Below are positions 45,676 through 54,148 of a stretch of DNA of 64,000 bases, one piece after another. A model generated the notes under the pieces. The model did not search any database and was not told where the DNA came from. It saw nothing but the letters and a program-made list of their open reading frames with translations. This DNA comes from Hymenobacter psoromatis. GTDB lineage: Bacteria; Bacteroidota; Bacteroidia; Cytophagales; Hymenobacteraceae. The DNA is taken from positions 1,612,001 to 1,676,000 of the forward strand of contig NZ_JAIFAG010000001.1 in assembly GCF_020012125.1 (NCBI RefSeq), in the 5' to 3' direction. Position numbers and translations under genes: made by a program. How positions within the stretch are numbered: position 1 is the first letter of the stretch; each line of letters begins with the position of its first letter.

Positions 45676-45821
45676 GCAGGTGATATATGGGTAATTGGTC
45701 ATAGACTCGATTACCGGGTCCGGGTTTGCTGCCACAAGACTACTACCCCACAATTAAGATGAAATTAAAGTGAAGTTAAAAAGAAATTAAAATTAATAAC
45801 CACTTGATAGTGAGAGATAAT

Positions 45822-47237
45822 TTAAGTAGATTTCTTAAGCGAAGCCGGCCATTGCAGCCACACGCGGGTGCCCTGGCCGGGCTCGCTAGCCAGGCGCACC
45901 GTGCCCCCGTGCAGGGCCATAATGCGCGCCGTGAGGGGTAGGCCGATGCCGTGGCCCGGCACCGCCCGCGCCGCCGCCGCCCGGAAAAATGGCACGAACA
46001 CCTGCTCCAAATCGGGAGACGATAGGCCCAGCCCTTCGTCAGTTACCAGCAGGGTAGGGCGGCCGGCGGGCTGGGCCAGCGTGGCCGTGACGGGCTGCCC
46101 GCCAGCCGCCGAAAACTTGCAGGCATTGTCCAGCACGTTGAGCAGGGCCGAGAGCAGCAGCGGCTCGTTGCCGAGCACTACGAAGGCCCCGGCCTCGGCG
46201 CTTTCGCCCAGGTCCAGGTCCACGCGGCTGGTGGGGTAGCGGCGGCCTACCTGCTCGTGGGCCAGCAGCAGCAATTCGCCCAGGTCCACGGGCCGCATGG
46301 GTAACTGTGAGGGGTCGCCCGAGGCTTGGGCTATTTGCAGTAGGCCGTTGGTGAGGCTGGTGAGCTGGCGGGCCGCGTCGAGTGTGCGCTGAAGCACGCG
46401 GCGGTACTCGGTGGCGGGCCGCTCGGCTTGCAGCAGGGCCACTTCCAACTCGCCGGTGAGGGCCGTGAGGGGCGTGCGCAGCTCGTGCGAGGCATCGCGC
46501 ACGAAGGTGCGCTGCCCGGCAAACGCCGCTTCGAGGCGGTCGAGCAGCTGGTTGAAGCGTTGGGCCAGGCGGCCCAGCTCGTCGGCCGGGCCGGCGGCGT
46601 GGCTTAGGCGCTGGCCCAAGTCGGTGGCCGTGATGCCGTCCACTTCGCCCACCATGCGGCGCAGCGGGCGCAGGGCTTGGCCCGCGAATACCCAGCCGCC
46701 TACCCCCGCAAAAACCACCGCCGCCAGCAGGCCCGCCCCCAGCACCCGGCGCAGCCCGCGCAGCTGCTCACGGCCGTCTTCATCCACCGACGAAGCCAGC
46801 ACAATCAATTCGCCCAGGCGCGGGTCGGCGTAGCGTAGGCCCACGGTTTCGTGAAAATCACGTTCCGGCTCCAGCACCGCCCGGCCCGCGCGGCGCACCT
46901 CGTGCAGCCAGGCGGCCGGTACCTGGTGGCCGGCCGCCCGTTGCCCCTCCCGAAATACCAGCCGCCCCGCCGCATCGTACACTTGGCCTTCCTCGTCGGG
47001 CAGCGTGCGGTAGAGCTGCCGCAAATAGCGCCGGTAGGAAGCTGCCTGGCCCGAATCGGCCCGCGCTTGGCCGTCGGCATACACGTGCCCCATCACCTCG
47101 GCCCGGCTAAACAGGCTCTGGGTGAACGCCTCGCGCCGCGACTGCCAGGTGAAAAAATAAACTGCCGCCAGCAGCAACACCAGCGTCACGACTAGCAACG
47201 CCCCGAACTGCAAGGCTAGGCGTAAGCGAATGGACAT
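45822..47237 (-). CDS. Sensor histidine kinase (two-component system)
   Basis: 471 residues with two membrane helices (residues about 8-32 and 170-195) and a periplasmic sensor domain between. A HAMP region follows, then HisKA with the phospho-accepting His251 (DASHELRTPL) and an HATPase domain (LLNVLDNACKFS, VTDEGLGLSSPDLEQVFVPFF, GHGIGLPL). It should phosphorylate the response regulator encoded just upstream (47323-48000), from which it is separated by a 55-base hairpin. The signal is unknown; neighbours suggest anion or CO2 uptake. Confidence 0.93.
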   Translation of the reverse strand: MSIRLRLALQFGALLVVTLVLLLAAVYFFTWQSRREAFTQSLFSRAEVMGHVYADGQARADSGQAASYRRYLRQLYRTLPDEEGQVYDAAGRLVFREGQRAAGHQVPAAWLHEVRRAGRAVLEPERDFHETVGLRYADPRLGELIVLASSVDEDGREQLRGLRRVLGAGLLAAVVFAGVGGWVFAGQALRPLRRMVGEVDGITATDLGQRLSHAAGPADELGRLAQRFNQLLDRLEAAFAGQRTFVRDASHELRTPLTALTGELEVALLQAERPATEYRRVLQRTLDAARQLTSLTNGLLQIAQASGDPSQLPMRPVDLGELLLLAHEQVGRRYPTSRVDLDLGESAEAGAFVVLGNEPLLLSALLNVLDNACKFSAAGGQPVTATLAQPAGRPTLLVTDEGLGLSSPDLEQVFVPFFRAAAARAVPGHGIGLPLTARIMALHGGTVRLASEPGQGTRVWLQWPASLKKST

Positions 47238-47267
47238 GGGGTTTAGTGATTAGGGACTTGGGGATTA

Positions 47268-47322
47268 GGAGTTAAAATAGTTTGTCATTGCGAGCGCAGC
47301 AATGACAAACTATTTTAACTCC
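47268..47322. repeat. Perfect 24-bp inverted repeat, GTCATTGCGAGC family
   Basis: Arms 47268-47291 and 47299-47322 pair perfectly with a 7-base loop (GAGCGCA). The right arm ends one base before the response regulator's stop codon (on the minus strand). It could reduce read-through from regulator to kinase. Confidence 0.88.
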
Positions 47323-48000
47323 TCACTCTTCGCGCAGCACGTAGCCCATCCCCACCAGCGTATGAATAAGCTTGGTAGAAAAGCCCTTATCCGCTTTTTT
47401 GCGCAAAAAATTGATGTACACGTCAATTACGTTTGAGCCCGTGTCGAAATTCATATCCCAGACGTGTTCCAATAGCTCGGCGCGGCTCACTACCCGGCCC
47501 TGGTGGCGCAGCAGGTATTCGAGCAGCGCAAACTCGCGGGCGGTGAGCTGAATGGACTGGCCGGCGCGCTCCACGCGCTTGGTGGCGGGGTCGAGGGTGA
47601 GGTCGGCTAGGCGCAGGGCTGCCGCCGTGGCGGGGGCGTCGGTGCGGCGGCGTACTAGCGCCCGCAGCCGCGCCAGCAGCTCGGCAAAGGCGAAGGGCTT
47701 CACCAGGTAGTCGTCGGCCCCGGCGTCGAGGCCCCGGATTTTATCGTCCGTCTCGCCCAGGGCCGTCAGCATCAGGATGGGCACGCCGGGGTCGTGGGCC
47801 CGTACCTGGCGGCACACTTCCAAGCCGCTGAGGCCAGGCAGCATCTGGTCCAGAATCAGGCAGTCGTAGGGCTTGCTCTGCGCCCGGTGCAGCCCCAGCA
47901 TCCCATCGGCGGCCAGGTCTACGGTGTAGCCCTGCTCGGTAAGACCCTGGTGCAGAAAGGCGGCCACCGAAGGCTCATCCTCAACGAGAAGAATTTTCAT
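47323..48000 (-). CDS. OmpR/PhoB family response regulator
   Basis: 225 residues. The receiver domain has the acidic pair Glu7/Asp8, phospho-Asp51 (LILDQMLPG), Thr and Lys at the usual places (LTALGETDDK, DYLVKPF). A C-terminal winged helix (about 128-225; LTAREFALLEYLLRHQGRVVSRAELLEHVWDMNF, VDVYINFLRKK, HTLVGMGYVL) binds DNA. It precedes its kinase gene in the same direction. Targets are not visible in the sequence. Confidence 0.95.
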   Translation of the reverse strand: MKILLVEDEPSVAAFLHQGLTEQGYTVDLAADGMLGLHRAQSKPYDCLILDQMLPGLSGLEVCRQVRAHDPGVPILMLTALGETDDKIRGLDAGADDYLVKPFAFAELLARLRALVRRRTDAPATAAALRLADLTLDPATKRVERAGQSIQLTAREFALLEYLLRHQGRVVSRAELLEHVWDMNFDTGSNVIDVYINFLRKKADKGFSTKLIHTLVGMGYVLREE

Positions 48001-48321
48001 GCGGGTTAGGGGAGCTGGTTAGCTAGCGGCTTGCAAAAATGCAGCGGCGCGGCCGGTCGGGAGCACAGGGTTAATTTTGGGGGCTGATGAGGGGGAGTTA
48101 GGAGGGAATGATTAATGTCGAACGTCATACTCATCTGGCGTCCCGAAGGAAGCATCTTTACCGCGCAAGTAATCTTGACGGTTGGGATTAGTTACGCAGT
48201 AGAGAAGCTTCCTTCGGGACGCCAGATGAGCATGACGTTCTTTTTGACCCTTCACCTCTCTCTTCACTCCTAACCCTACACTCCTTTTACGGTAAGCTAA
48301 AGCTTCCCCTCTCCTCCTTCC
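48001..48321. other. 321-base spacer with a long inverted repeat
   Basis: Between the response regulator (minus) and the TPR lipoprotein (plus). Apart from the hairpin at 48120-48240 it contains no gene. AT-rich stretches at 48240-48320 may include the promoter of the plus-strand gene, but no clear TAnnTTTG is seen. Confidence 0.6.
48120..48240. repeat. Inverted repeat, GTCATGCTGACGAAGGAAGC family
   Basis: Arms 48120-48159 and 48201-48240 pair over about 40 bases with three or four mismatches (core CTCATCTGGCGTCCCGAAGG, then AAGC) and a 41-base spacer. It lies in a divergent spacer. Confidence 0.85.
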
Positions 48322-49452
48322 ATGCCCCGCCGGCTTCTTCCGTTTTTGGCTTTGCTGCTGGCTGCCTGCCACGCTACCCCCGCCGAGCGGCCCGATACCC
48401 TCGTGGACCTGGCCACCGTGCAGAGCGGCCCCCGCGTGCAGGCCGACGAGCTGGACGGAGCTATTCAGCAACAGCCCGATAACACCGGCCTGCTGGCCCG
48501 CCGTGCTACCCTGCGCCTGGCCGCCGGCCAGCCCGTCGCCGCCCTGAACGACGTGGAGCGGGCGCTCGCCGTTGATAACCAGGATGGCGACCTGTACTTC
48601 TTGCAGGCCCGCGCCTACCGGGCACTGGGCCGCCTGCGCCAGACGCTTGCCGCCACCCGCGCCGCCGCCGCTAATGGCTTCAACTCGCCCGAGCTACCCT
48701 TGCTCGAAGGTGAGACTCACCTAGCCGCCCGCCAGTACGACGACGCCCTGGCCAGCCTCGACCGCACCCTGCGCCTCGACCCCGACCAGCCCGCTGCGCT
48801 CTTCTACAAGGGCCTGGCCTACGCCGCCACTCAGGATACCGCCCAGGCCCTCGATTACCTGCGCGCCGCCCTGGCCCGTGACCCGCGCCAGCCCGAAATT
48901 CTGCACCAGCTGGCCTTTCTGCTCAATGCCTATCGCGAGCCGGCCCAGGCCGCCCGCTACGCTACCCTGGGCCTGCGGCTCGACTCCGCCTCTGGGTCGC
49001 TGCACTACGACTTTGGCCGCCAACTGGAGCTGCAAGGCCGCCCCGACAGCGCCCTGCGCTACTACCGCTGCGCCCTGGCCCTCGACACCACTCAGTATCG
49101 GGCCGACTACCGCCTGGCCCTGGCCGCTGCTGCTGGGGGGCAGCGCCCGGCCAGCGTGATTCCGCATCTCATCCGCGCCCTGCGCCAGAACCCGCGCTTG
49201 CCCCAGGCCCGCACTATTTTGGCCGAAGCCCTCGAAGCCCAGCACCGCCTGCCCGAGGCCCTGCGCCAATATCGAATGCTGGTGCTCGAAAACCCCAGCA
49301 ACCAGCACTGGACGTATAAGGTCTGGAAAATCGGCGACCTGGTGCGCGCCTCCCTGCCCGACAGCCTGCGCCCGCCGCGTGCGTACTATCCCCGCCCAGC
49401 CAGCGCGCCCGGCCCCCGGCCGCAGCCCATCGCCCCGCTCGCCCCACGCTAA
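48322..49452 (+). CDS. TPR repeat lipoprotein
   Basis: 376 residues. The N-terminus ends in LLAAC (RRLLPFLALLLAAC), a lipobox, so the protein is probably lipid-anchored. At least seven TPR-like pairs follow (ELDGAIQQQPDNTGLLARRATLRLAAGQ, AALNDVERALAVDNQD, ALASLDRTLRLDPDQPAALFYKGLAYA, ALDYLRAALARDPRQPEILHQLAF and so on). The tail (from about 340) is Pro-rich. No enzyme motif. Function unknown; may serve as an outer-membrane scaffold. Confidence 0.88.
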   Translation: MPRRLLPFLALLLAACHATPAERPDTLVDLATVQSGPRVQADELDGAIQQQPDNTGLLARRATLRLAAGQPVAALNDVERALAVDNQDGDLYFLQARAYRALGRLRQTLAATRAAAANGFNSPELPLLEGETHLAARQYDDALASLDRTLRLDPDQPAALFYKGLAYAATQDTAQALDYLRAALARDPRQPEILHQLAFLLNAYREPAQAARYATLGLRLDSASGSLHYDFGRQLELQGRPDSALRYYRCALALDTTQYRADYRLALAAAAGGQRPASVIPHLIRALRQNPRLPQARTILAEALEAQHRLPEALRQYRMLVLENPSNQHWTYKVWKIGDLVRASLPDSLRPPRAYYPRPASAPGPRPQPIAPLAPR

Positions 49453-49460
49453 CGGTAAAT

Positions 49461-49537
49461 AAGGCAAGGGGTAAAGGAGCAAGTTATCATTGCGTGCGCT
49501 GCGCGGCAATGATAACTTGCTCCTTTACCCCTGCCTT
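49461..49537. repeat. Nearly perfect 32-bp inverted repeat
   Basis: Arms 49461-49493 and 49506-49537 pair over 32 bases with one unpaired base and a 12-base loop. It contains GTTATCATTGC, so it may be related to the GTCATTGCGAGC family. It lies 9 bases after the TPR lipoprotein stop and before thrS. Confidence 0.88.
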
Positions 49538-49632
49538 GTCTATTATCCTGCCTCCTTTACTCCCCTACTCATTTGCCGCCGCCGTAACTTGCGGCTGCTT
49601 TGCGCTCACCGCGGGCAATAGTTTACTTAGTT

Positions 49633-51570
49633 ATGCTCCAACTTACCCTCCCCGACGGCTCCGTTCGCCAGGTCGAAGCCGGCTCGACGGGCTACGACCT
49701 CGCCGCCAGCATCAGCGAAGGTCTCGCCCGTAATGCCTTGGCTGTGAAGGTTAACGGCGAAATCCGCGACCTGCACCGCCCCCTAACCGACGACGCGACC
49801 CTCGAAATTCTGACCTGGAACGACGAAGGCGGCAAGCAAGCCTACTGGCACTCTTCAGCCCATCTCATGGCCGAAGCACTGGAATTCCTCTACCCCGGCG
49901 TGAAGCTGGCCATTGGCCCGGCCATCGAAAACGGCTTTTATTACGACGTGGATTTGGGGGAAGGCCGTACCATTTCGAGTGATGACTTCCCGGCCATTGA
50001 GAAGAAAATGCTGGAGCTGGCTAAAAATAAAAGCAAGTTCGAGCGCCGTGCCGTGCCCAAGGCCGAAGCCATCGCCTACTTCACTGAGAAGCAAGACCCT
50101 TATAAGCTGGAAATGATTGATAACCTGGCCGATGGTAGCATCACCTTCTATACTCAGGGTAATTTCACGGACCTTTGCCGCGGGCCGCATATCCCAGATA
50201 CCGGCCCCATCAAGGCCGCCAAAATCATGAACGTGGCCGGGGCCTACTGGCGCGGCGACGAGAAAAACAAGCAGCTCACGCGCCTCTACGGCATTACGTT
50301 TCCCAAGCAGAAGGACCTCACCGAGTACCTCGAAAGGCTGGAAGAAGCCAAGCGCCGCGACCACCGCAAGCTGGGCAAGGAGCTGGAGTTATTCGCCTTT
50401 TCGGAGCGGGTAGGAGCCGGCCTGCCCCTGTGGCTACCCAAAGGCACGGCCCTACGCGAGAACTTAGAGCAATTTCTGCGCAAAGCCCAGGTAAAGGCTG
50501 GCTACCAGCCGGTTGTGACGCCCCACATCGGAGCCAAGGAATTGTACGTAACCAGCGGCCACTACGAGAAATACGGGGCCGATTCGTTCCAGCCCATCCG
50601 CACGCCCAACCCCGGCGAGGAGTTCTTCCTCAAGCCGATGAATTGCCCGCACCACTGCGAAATCTACCGCACCAAGCCCCGCAGCTACCGCGACCTGCCC
50701 GTGCGCCTCGCCGAGTTCGGCACCGTGTACCGCTACGAGCAGAGTGGCGAGTTGCACGGCCTGACGCGGGTACGCGGCTTTACGCAGGACGACGCGCACA
50801 TCTTCTGTCGCCCCGACCAGGTAATCGAGGAGTTCAAAAAGGTGATTGACTTGGTACTCTACGTGTTCAAAGCGCTGGGCTTTAGTGACTTCACGGCCCA
50901 AGTAAGCCTGCGCGACCCGGAGAATAAAACCAAATACATCGGTACCGACGAGAACTGGGCTATTGCCGAAAGCGCCATTATCCAGGCGGCCGCCGAAAAG
51001 GGCCTCACCACCATTACGGAGTTGGGCGAAGCTGCCTTTTATGGTCCCAAGCTCGACTTTATGGTGCGCGACGCGCTGGGCCGCCGCTGGCAGCTGGGCA
51101 CGGTGCAGGTAGATTATAACCTGCCCGAACGTTTTGATTTGGAATATGTTACGCCCGAAAACGGCCGTGCCCGCCCCGTTATGATTCATCGCGCGCCGTT
51201 TGGTTCGCTGGAGCGCTTCGTGGCCGTGCTCATCGAGCATTGCGCCGGCAACTTCCCACTCTGGCTTTCGCCCGAGCAGTTCATCGTGCTCCCTATTTCC
51301 GACCGTTTTGCCGACTACGCTTACGAGGTGAAAAACCGCCTCGAAGCTGCCGGCCTGCGCGGTACCGTGGACGCCCGCGACGAGCGCATCGGCCGCAAAA
51401 TCCGGGATGCTGAAATCGCCAAAACGCCTTATCTGCTGGTAGTTGGCGAAAAAGAAGTGCAGGATGGCATCGTAAGCGTGCGCCGCCACGGCGAAGGCGA
51501 CATTGGCTCGATGCCCATTGACGGCTTCATCAAAAGCGTGCAGAGCCAAGTGGCTGAGGCGATGGGGTAG
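49633..51570 (+). CDS. thrS: Threonyl-tRNA synthetase
   Basis: 645 residues from ATG 49633 ([13 protein letters not shown]), the usual start of the TGS domain; the frame opens earlier at 49600 without similarity. Editing domain with [11 protein letters not shown] and GFYYDVDL, then the class II catalytic core ([27 protein letters not shown] with zinc ligand Cys, [34 protein letters not shown]), and an anticodon-binding domain ([19 protein letters not shown]). Charges tRNA-Thr in the cytosol. It lies just upstream of infC, a common gene order. Confidence 0.97.
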   Translation: MLQLTLPDGSVRQVEAGSTGYDLAASISEGLARNALAVKVNGEIRDLHRPLTDDATLEILTWNDEGGKQAYWHSSAHLMAEALEFLYPGVKLAIGPAIENGFYYDVDLGEGRTISSDDFPAIEKKMLELAKNKSKFERRAVPKAEAIAYFTEKQDPYKLEMIDNLADGSITFYTQGNFTDLCRGPHIPDTGPIKAAKIMNVAGAYWRGDEKNKQLTRLYGITFPKQKDLTEYLERLEEAKRRDHRKLGKELELFAFSERVGAGLPLWLPKGTALRENLEQFLRKAQVKAGYQPVVTPHIGAKELYVTSGHYEKYGADSFQPIRTPNPGEEFFLKPMNCPHHCEIYRTKPRSYRDLPVRLAEFGTVYRYEQSGELHGLTRVRGFTQDDAHIFCRPDQVIEEFKKVIDLVLYVFKALGFSDFTAQVSLRDPENKTKYIGTDENWAIAESAIIQAAAEKGLTTITELGEAAFYGPKLDFMVRDALGRRWQLGTVQVDYNLPERFDLEYVTPENGRARPVMIHRAPFGSLERFVAVLIEHCAGNFPLWLSPEQFIVLPISDRFADYAYEVKNRLEAAGLRGTVDARDERIGRKIRDAEIAKTPYLLVVGEKEVQDGIVSVRRHGEGDIGSMPIDGFIKSVQSQVAEAMG

Positions 51571-51590
51571 GGGTAGGCGGGTAGTTTTAA

Positions 51591-51636
51591 AGGTAGCAGC
51601 CAGGGGGTAGCAACAGTTACTTCCTGGCTGCTACCT
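51591..51636 (+). terminator. Hairpin downstream of thrS
   Basis: A 14-bp perfect stem (AGGTAGCAGCCAGG, 51591-51604, with 51623-51636) lies 20 bases after the thrS stop. No strong T-run follows. Confidence 0.6.
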
Positions 51637-51655
51637 GCTAAATTTCCGTCATTAT

Positions 51656-51686
51656 TTTGATTTGCGGGTAAAAAGTCGGATATTTG
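51656..51686 (+). promoter_or_regulatory. Predicted promoter of the infC-rpmI-rplT operon
   Basis: TTTG at 51656-51659, 19 bp, then GATATTTG at 51679-51686 (one base off TAnnTTTG). About 80 bases upstream of infC. Confidence 0.55.
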
Positions 51687-51753
51687 CCCCCCGAACGTTT
51701 GGCCTTAATCAGCTGAGCGGGCGCTTTACTATCATTTTTCGTCACCTTTTAGC

Positions 51754-51760
51754 AGGAGGA
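51754..51760 (+). promoter_or_regulatory. Shine-Dalgarno sequence of infC, decides an ATA start
   Basis: AGGAGGA is followed by 8 bases and then ATA 51769. No ATG, GTG or TTG stands at the proper distance, so this fixes the rare start. Confidence 0.75.
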
Positions 51761-51768
51761 CTTTCGCC

Positions 51769-52425
51769 ATAGCTACCCCGAATCGTCGGTACGTGCCCCG
51801 CCAGCAGGTGGAGGAGCCGTTCAAAATCAATCAGAAAATCACCGCCCGTGAGGTTCGCCTCGTCGGTGATAACGTCGAGCAGGGCGTGTACCCTACCGAC
51901 CAGGCCCGCAAGATGGCCCAGGACCAAAACCTGGACCTTGTGGAGATTTCGCCCACGGCCGTACCACCCGTTTGCCGCGTCATCGACTACTCGAAATTCA
52001 AGTACGAGCAGAAGAAAAAGACCCGTGAACTAAAAGCGAAGCAAACGAAGGTCGTGCTGAAGGAAATCCGCTTCGGCCCTAATACGGACGACCACGACTT
52101 CGATTTCAAGCTCAAGCACGCGCAGGAGTTTCTGAAAGAAGGGGCCAAAATCAAGGCTTACGTGCACTTCGTGGGCCGTAGCATCGTCTTCAAGGAGCGC
52201 GGCGAAATCCTGCTGCTCAAGTTTGCGCAGGCCCTAGAGGAACTCGCCAAAGTGGAGCAATTGCCCAAGCTCGAAGGTAAGCGCATGTTTCTCTACTTGG
52301 CTCCCAAGGCGGCCGTAGTCGCCAAGGCGGCCCCCAAGCCGGCCCCCGCCGCGCCGGATAAAGAGAAAGTTGCCAAAGCTCCCAAGGAGGCTAAGCCCGC
52401 CCAAGAGCCCGCCGCCACCGAATAG
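51769..52425 (+). CDS. infC: Translation initiation factor IF-3, ATA start codon
   Basis: 218 residues if read from ATA 51769 ([25 protein letters not shown]), supported by the Shine-Dalgarno 8 bases upstream; the first standard start codon in frame is a GTG eight codons in. infC commonly uses a rare initiation codon, through which IF-3 limits its own synthesis. The N-domain ([22 protein letters not shown]), linker helix and C-domain ([30 protein letters not shown]) are complete. A Lys/Ala/Pro-rich tail of about 35 residues is typical of Bacteroidetes. It heads infC-rpmI-rplT. Confidence 0.95.
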   Translation: MATPNRRYVPRQQVEEPFKINQKITAREVRLVGDNVEQGVYPTDQARKMAQDQNLDLVEISPTAVPPVCRVIDYSKFKYEQKKKTRELKAKQTKVVLKEIRFGPNTDDHDFDFKLKHAQEFLKEGAKIKAYVHFVGRSIVFKERGEILLLKFAQALEELAKVEQLPKLEGKRMFLYLAPKAAVVAKAAPKPAPAAPDKEKVAKAPKEAKPAQEPAATE

Positions 52426-52512
52426 TATTACCCCGCTTGTTGATGGCTGCCGCTGCCGGATGAGTATCTCGTTCAGCGTCAGTACCTAACAATCAATAAT
52501 CAACCCCAACCC

Positions 52513-52707
52513 ATGCCCAAAGTAAAAACCAAGTCGGGTGCCAAAAAGCGCTTCAAGCTGACTGGCACCGGCAAAGTGAAGCGCAAGCACGCCTTCAAGT
52601 CGCACATCCTGACCAAGAAGAGCACTAAGCGCAAGCGCGCCCTCACCCACAGCGGCCTCGTCAGCTCGGCCGATATGAACCGGGTGAGTCAGATGCTGAA
52701 CATCTGA
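52513..52707 (+). CDS. rpmI: Ribosomal protein bL35
   Basis: 64 residues, Lys/Arg rich: [46 protein letters not shown] and the ending VSQMLNI are characteristic of L35. Part of the large subunit. 87 bases after infC and 166 before rplT, a spacer that holds an inverted repeat. Confidence 0.97.
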   Translation: MPKVKTKSGAKKRFKLTGTGKVKRKHAFKSHILTKKSTKRKRALTHSGLVSSADMNRVSQMLNI

Positions 52708-52801
52708 GCAATTTGAGTAATGGGAGGAATTTGAGTAATGTTGTTCAGCAATGCTCTGCCATCCTAATTACTCAAATTACTTCCATTACTCAAATTACTC
52801 A
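52705..52801. repeat. Inverted repeat of tandem AATTTGAGTAAT units inside a ribosomal operon
   Basis: Arms 52705-52739 and 52767-52801 pair over 35 bases with three mismatches. Each arm holds two copies of ATTTGAGTAAT, in opposite orientation in the other arm. It begins at the rpmI stop codon. AT-rich, unlike the flanking DNA. Confidence 0.88.
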
Positions 52802-52873
52802 ATCACCAGGCTTCCGGCTGAAACATAAGCTGCTGCAAAAACAGCGCGCCGGCTGCCAAAAATAACTTAGGTT

Positions 52874-53218
52874 ATGCCCAGGAGTGTAAACCACGTGGCC
52901 TCGCGCCACCGCCGCAAGAAAGTAATGCGCCTCGCCAAAGGCTACTATGGCCGGCGCAAAAATGTGTGGACCGTTGCGAAAAACGCCGTAGAAAAGGGCT
53001 TGCTCTATGCCTACCGCGACCGTAAGGTGAAGAAGCGCGAGTTTCGCGCACTCTGGATTCAGCGAATCAACGCGGGTGCCCGCGAGCACGGCCTCTCGTA
53101 CTCGCAGCTGATGGGCGGCCTTAAGAAAGCTGGTATCGAGTTGAACCGCAAGGTACTCGCTGACCTCGCCCTGAACCATCCCGCCGCGTTTGCGGGTATC
53201 GTTGAGAAAGTGAAATAG
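52874..53218 (+). CDS. rplT: Ribosomal protein bL20
   Basis: 114 residues: [51 protein letters not shown] and [40 protein letters not shown] cover the whole L20 family. It binds 23S rRNA early in assembly and in many bacteria represses its own operon. Terminator-like hairpin follows. Confidence 0.97.
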   Translation: MPRSVNHVASRHRRKKVMRLAKGYYGRRKNVWTVAKNAVEKGLLYAYRDRKVKKREFRALWIQRINAGAREHGLSYSQLMGGLKKAGIELNRKVLADLALNHPAAFAGIVEKVK

Positions 53219-53257
53219 TACGTGCGGGGCTAGCTCCGGCCTCTCGACTAATGCAGA

Positions 53258-53293
53258 AAAGCGCTTGCCCCCGGACGTGGAGGCAAGCGCTTT
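53258..53293 (+). terminator. Terminator of the infC-rpmI-rplT operon
   Basis: Perfect 12-bp stem AAAGCGCTTGCC (53258-53269) with 53282-53293, 12-base loop, ending in TTT. Confidence 0.75.
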
Positions 53294-53379
53294 GTCGTTT
53301 CGGGACCAATTGCACCAACTTGCTACCCGCGAGTCAGTTTAGCGAGTGCCAACGTTCAGCTTCGGCCGGCCCGAACGCC

Positions 53380-53412
53380 AAACGCCGCCCCAACTCAGTT
53401 GGAACGGCGTTT
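53380..53412 (-). terminator. Hairpin downstream of tRNA-Met
   Basis: AAACGCCG (53380-53387) pairs with 53405-53412, with an inner CCAAC/GTTGG stem. On the minus strand it lies 8 bases past the tRNA 3' end, so it likely ends that transcript. Confidence 0.6.
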
Positions 53413-53419
53413 GCAAACG

Positions 53420-53493
53420 TAGCGGGAGGCGGGCTTGAACCGCCGACCTCAGGGTTATGAATCCTGTGCTCTAACCAACTGAGCTACCCCGCC
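53420..53493 (-). tRNA. tRNA-Met(CAT), elongator type
   Basis: The minus strand reads GGCGGGGTAGCTCAGTTGG..., then anticodon loop TTCATAA (CAT) and T-loop TTCAAGC. Acceptor ends pair GGCGGGG with TCCCGCT (two G-U pairs at the ends), discriminator A at 53420. CCA is not encoded (CG follows). The paired first base pair (G1-U72) argues against an initiator tRNA; a modified tRNA-Ile(CAU) is a lesser possibility. Confidence 0.92.
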
Positions 53494-53620
53494 GGGGTGG
53501 TTTGGGAGCGCAAAGGTACAGAAAAAAGGGCTTTTTGCAAGCCACTGATAAAAAATACTTGTTTTCTTGCCCGCAGAGCCGCTTTTAGCGATTAGCGTCG
53601 GGCTCCTACCCCCTAGTTCT

Positions 53621-54034
53621 ATGGCCATGCCCGCTACCGGTGCCAAGCATCGTTTCGAGATGGAATACGCGATAAACGCTTCCCTCAAAATCCTGTTTCC
53701 CTACATCGCTTCGGCTTCCGGCCTCGCGCAATGGTTTTGCGACGATGTGCGCCTCGACCCCGACCACCGACTCGATATGGTGTGGGACAAGCAGAGCCAC
53801 TATGCCGAAATTGCGACTCAGCGCCCCGGCCGTAGCATCCGCTACGTATTTCTGGATGAGAATAAGCGCCCGCTAAGTGATGCCAGCTACCTGGACTTTA
53901 CCTTAGAGTCGTCGCGGATTACGGACGAGGTATTTCTGCGCGTCACTGATTATTCGGAGCACCTGGATGAGCAGGAGCGGCTGGAATTGTGGGAAGGGCT
54001 CGTGGGCAAGCTACGCGAGCAAGTAGGGGGGTAG
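53621..54034 (+). CDS. START/SRPBCC-like domain protein (AHSA1-like)
   Basis: 137 residues from ATG 53621; the true start may be the Met at 53660 (MEYAINASLKILFPYI). The sequence EYAINASLKILFPYIASASGLAQWFCDDVRL, then DKQSHYAEIATQRPGRSIRYVFLDEN and LRVTDYSEHLDEQERLELWEGLVGKLREQV fits the helix-grip fold of Bacteroidetes START-like proteins. These bind hydrophobic ligands or act with chaperones; no function is established. It precedes an LptF/G permease gene. Confidence 0.82.
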   Translation: MAMPATGAKHRFEMEYAINASLKILFPYIASASGLAQWFCDDVRLDPDHRLDMVWDKQSHYAEIATQRPGRSIRYVFLDENKRPLSDASYLDFTLESSRITDEVFLRVTDYSEHLDEQERLELWEGLVGKLREQVGG

Positions 54035-54148
54035 GCACCATCTTTGGGGGTAATGGCGTTAAACGGTGCGGTAAGCTAGCGCTTGCCGCGAGAAAATTGG
54101 TTAGGCAAAAGATACAAACCGGCCAGCTAACGCTTACCCTGCACTTTC

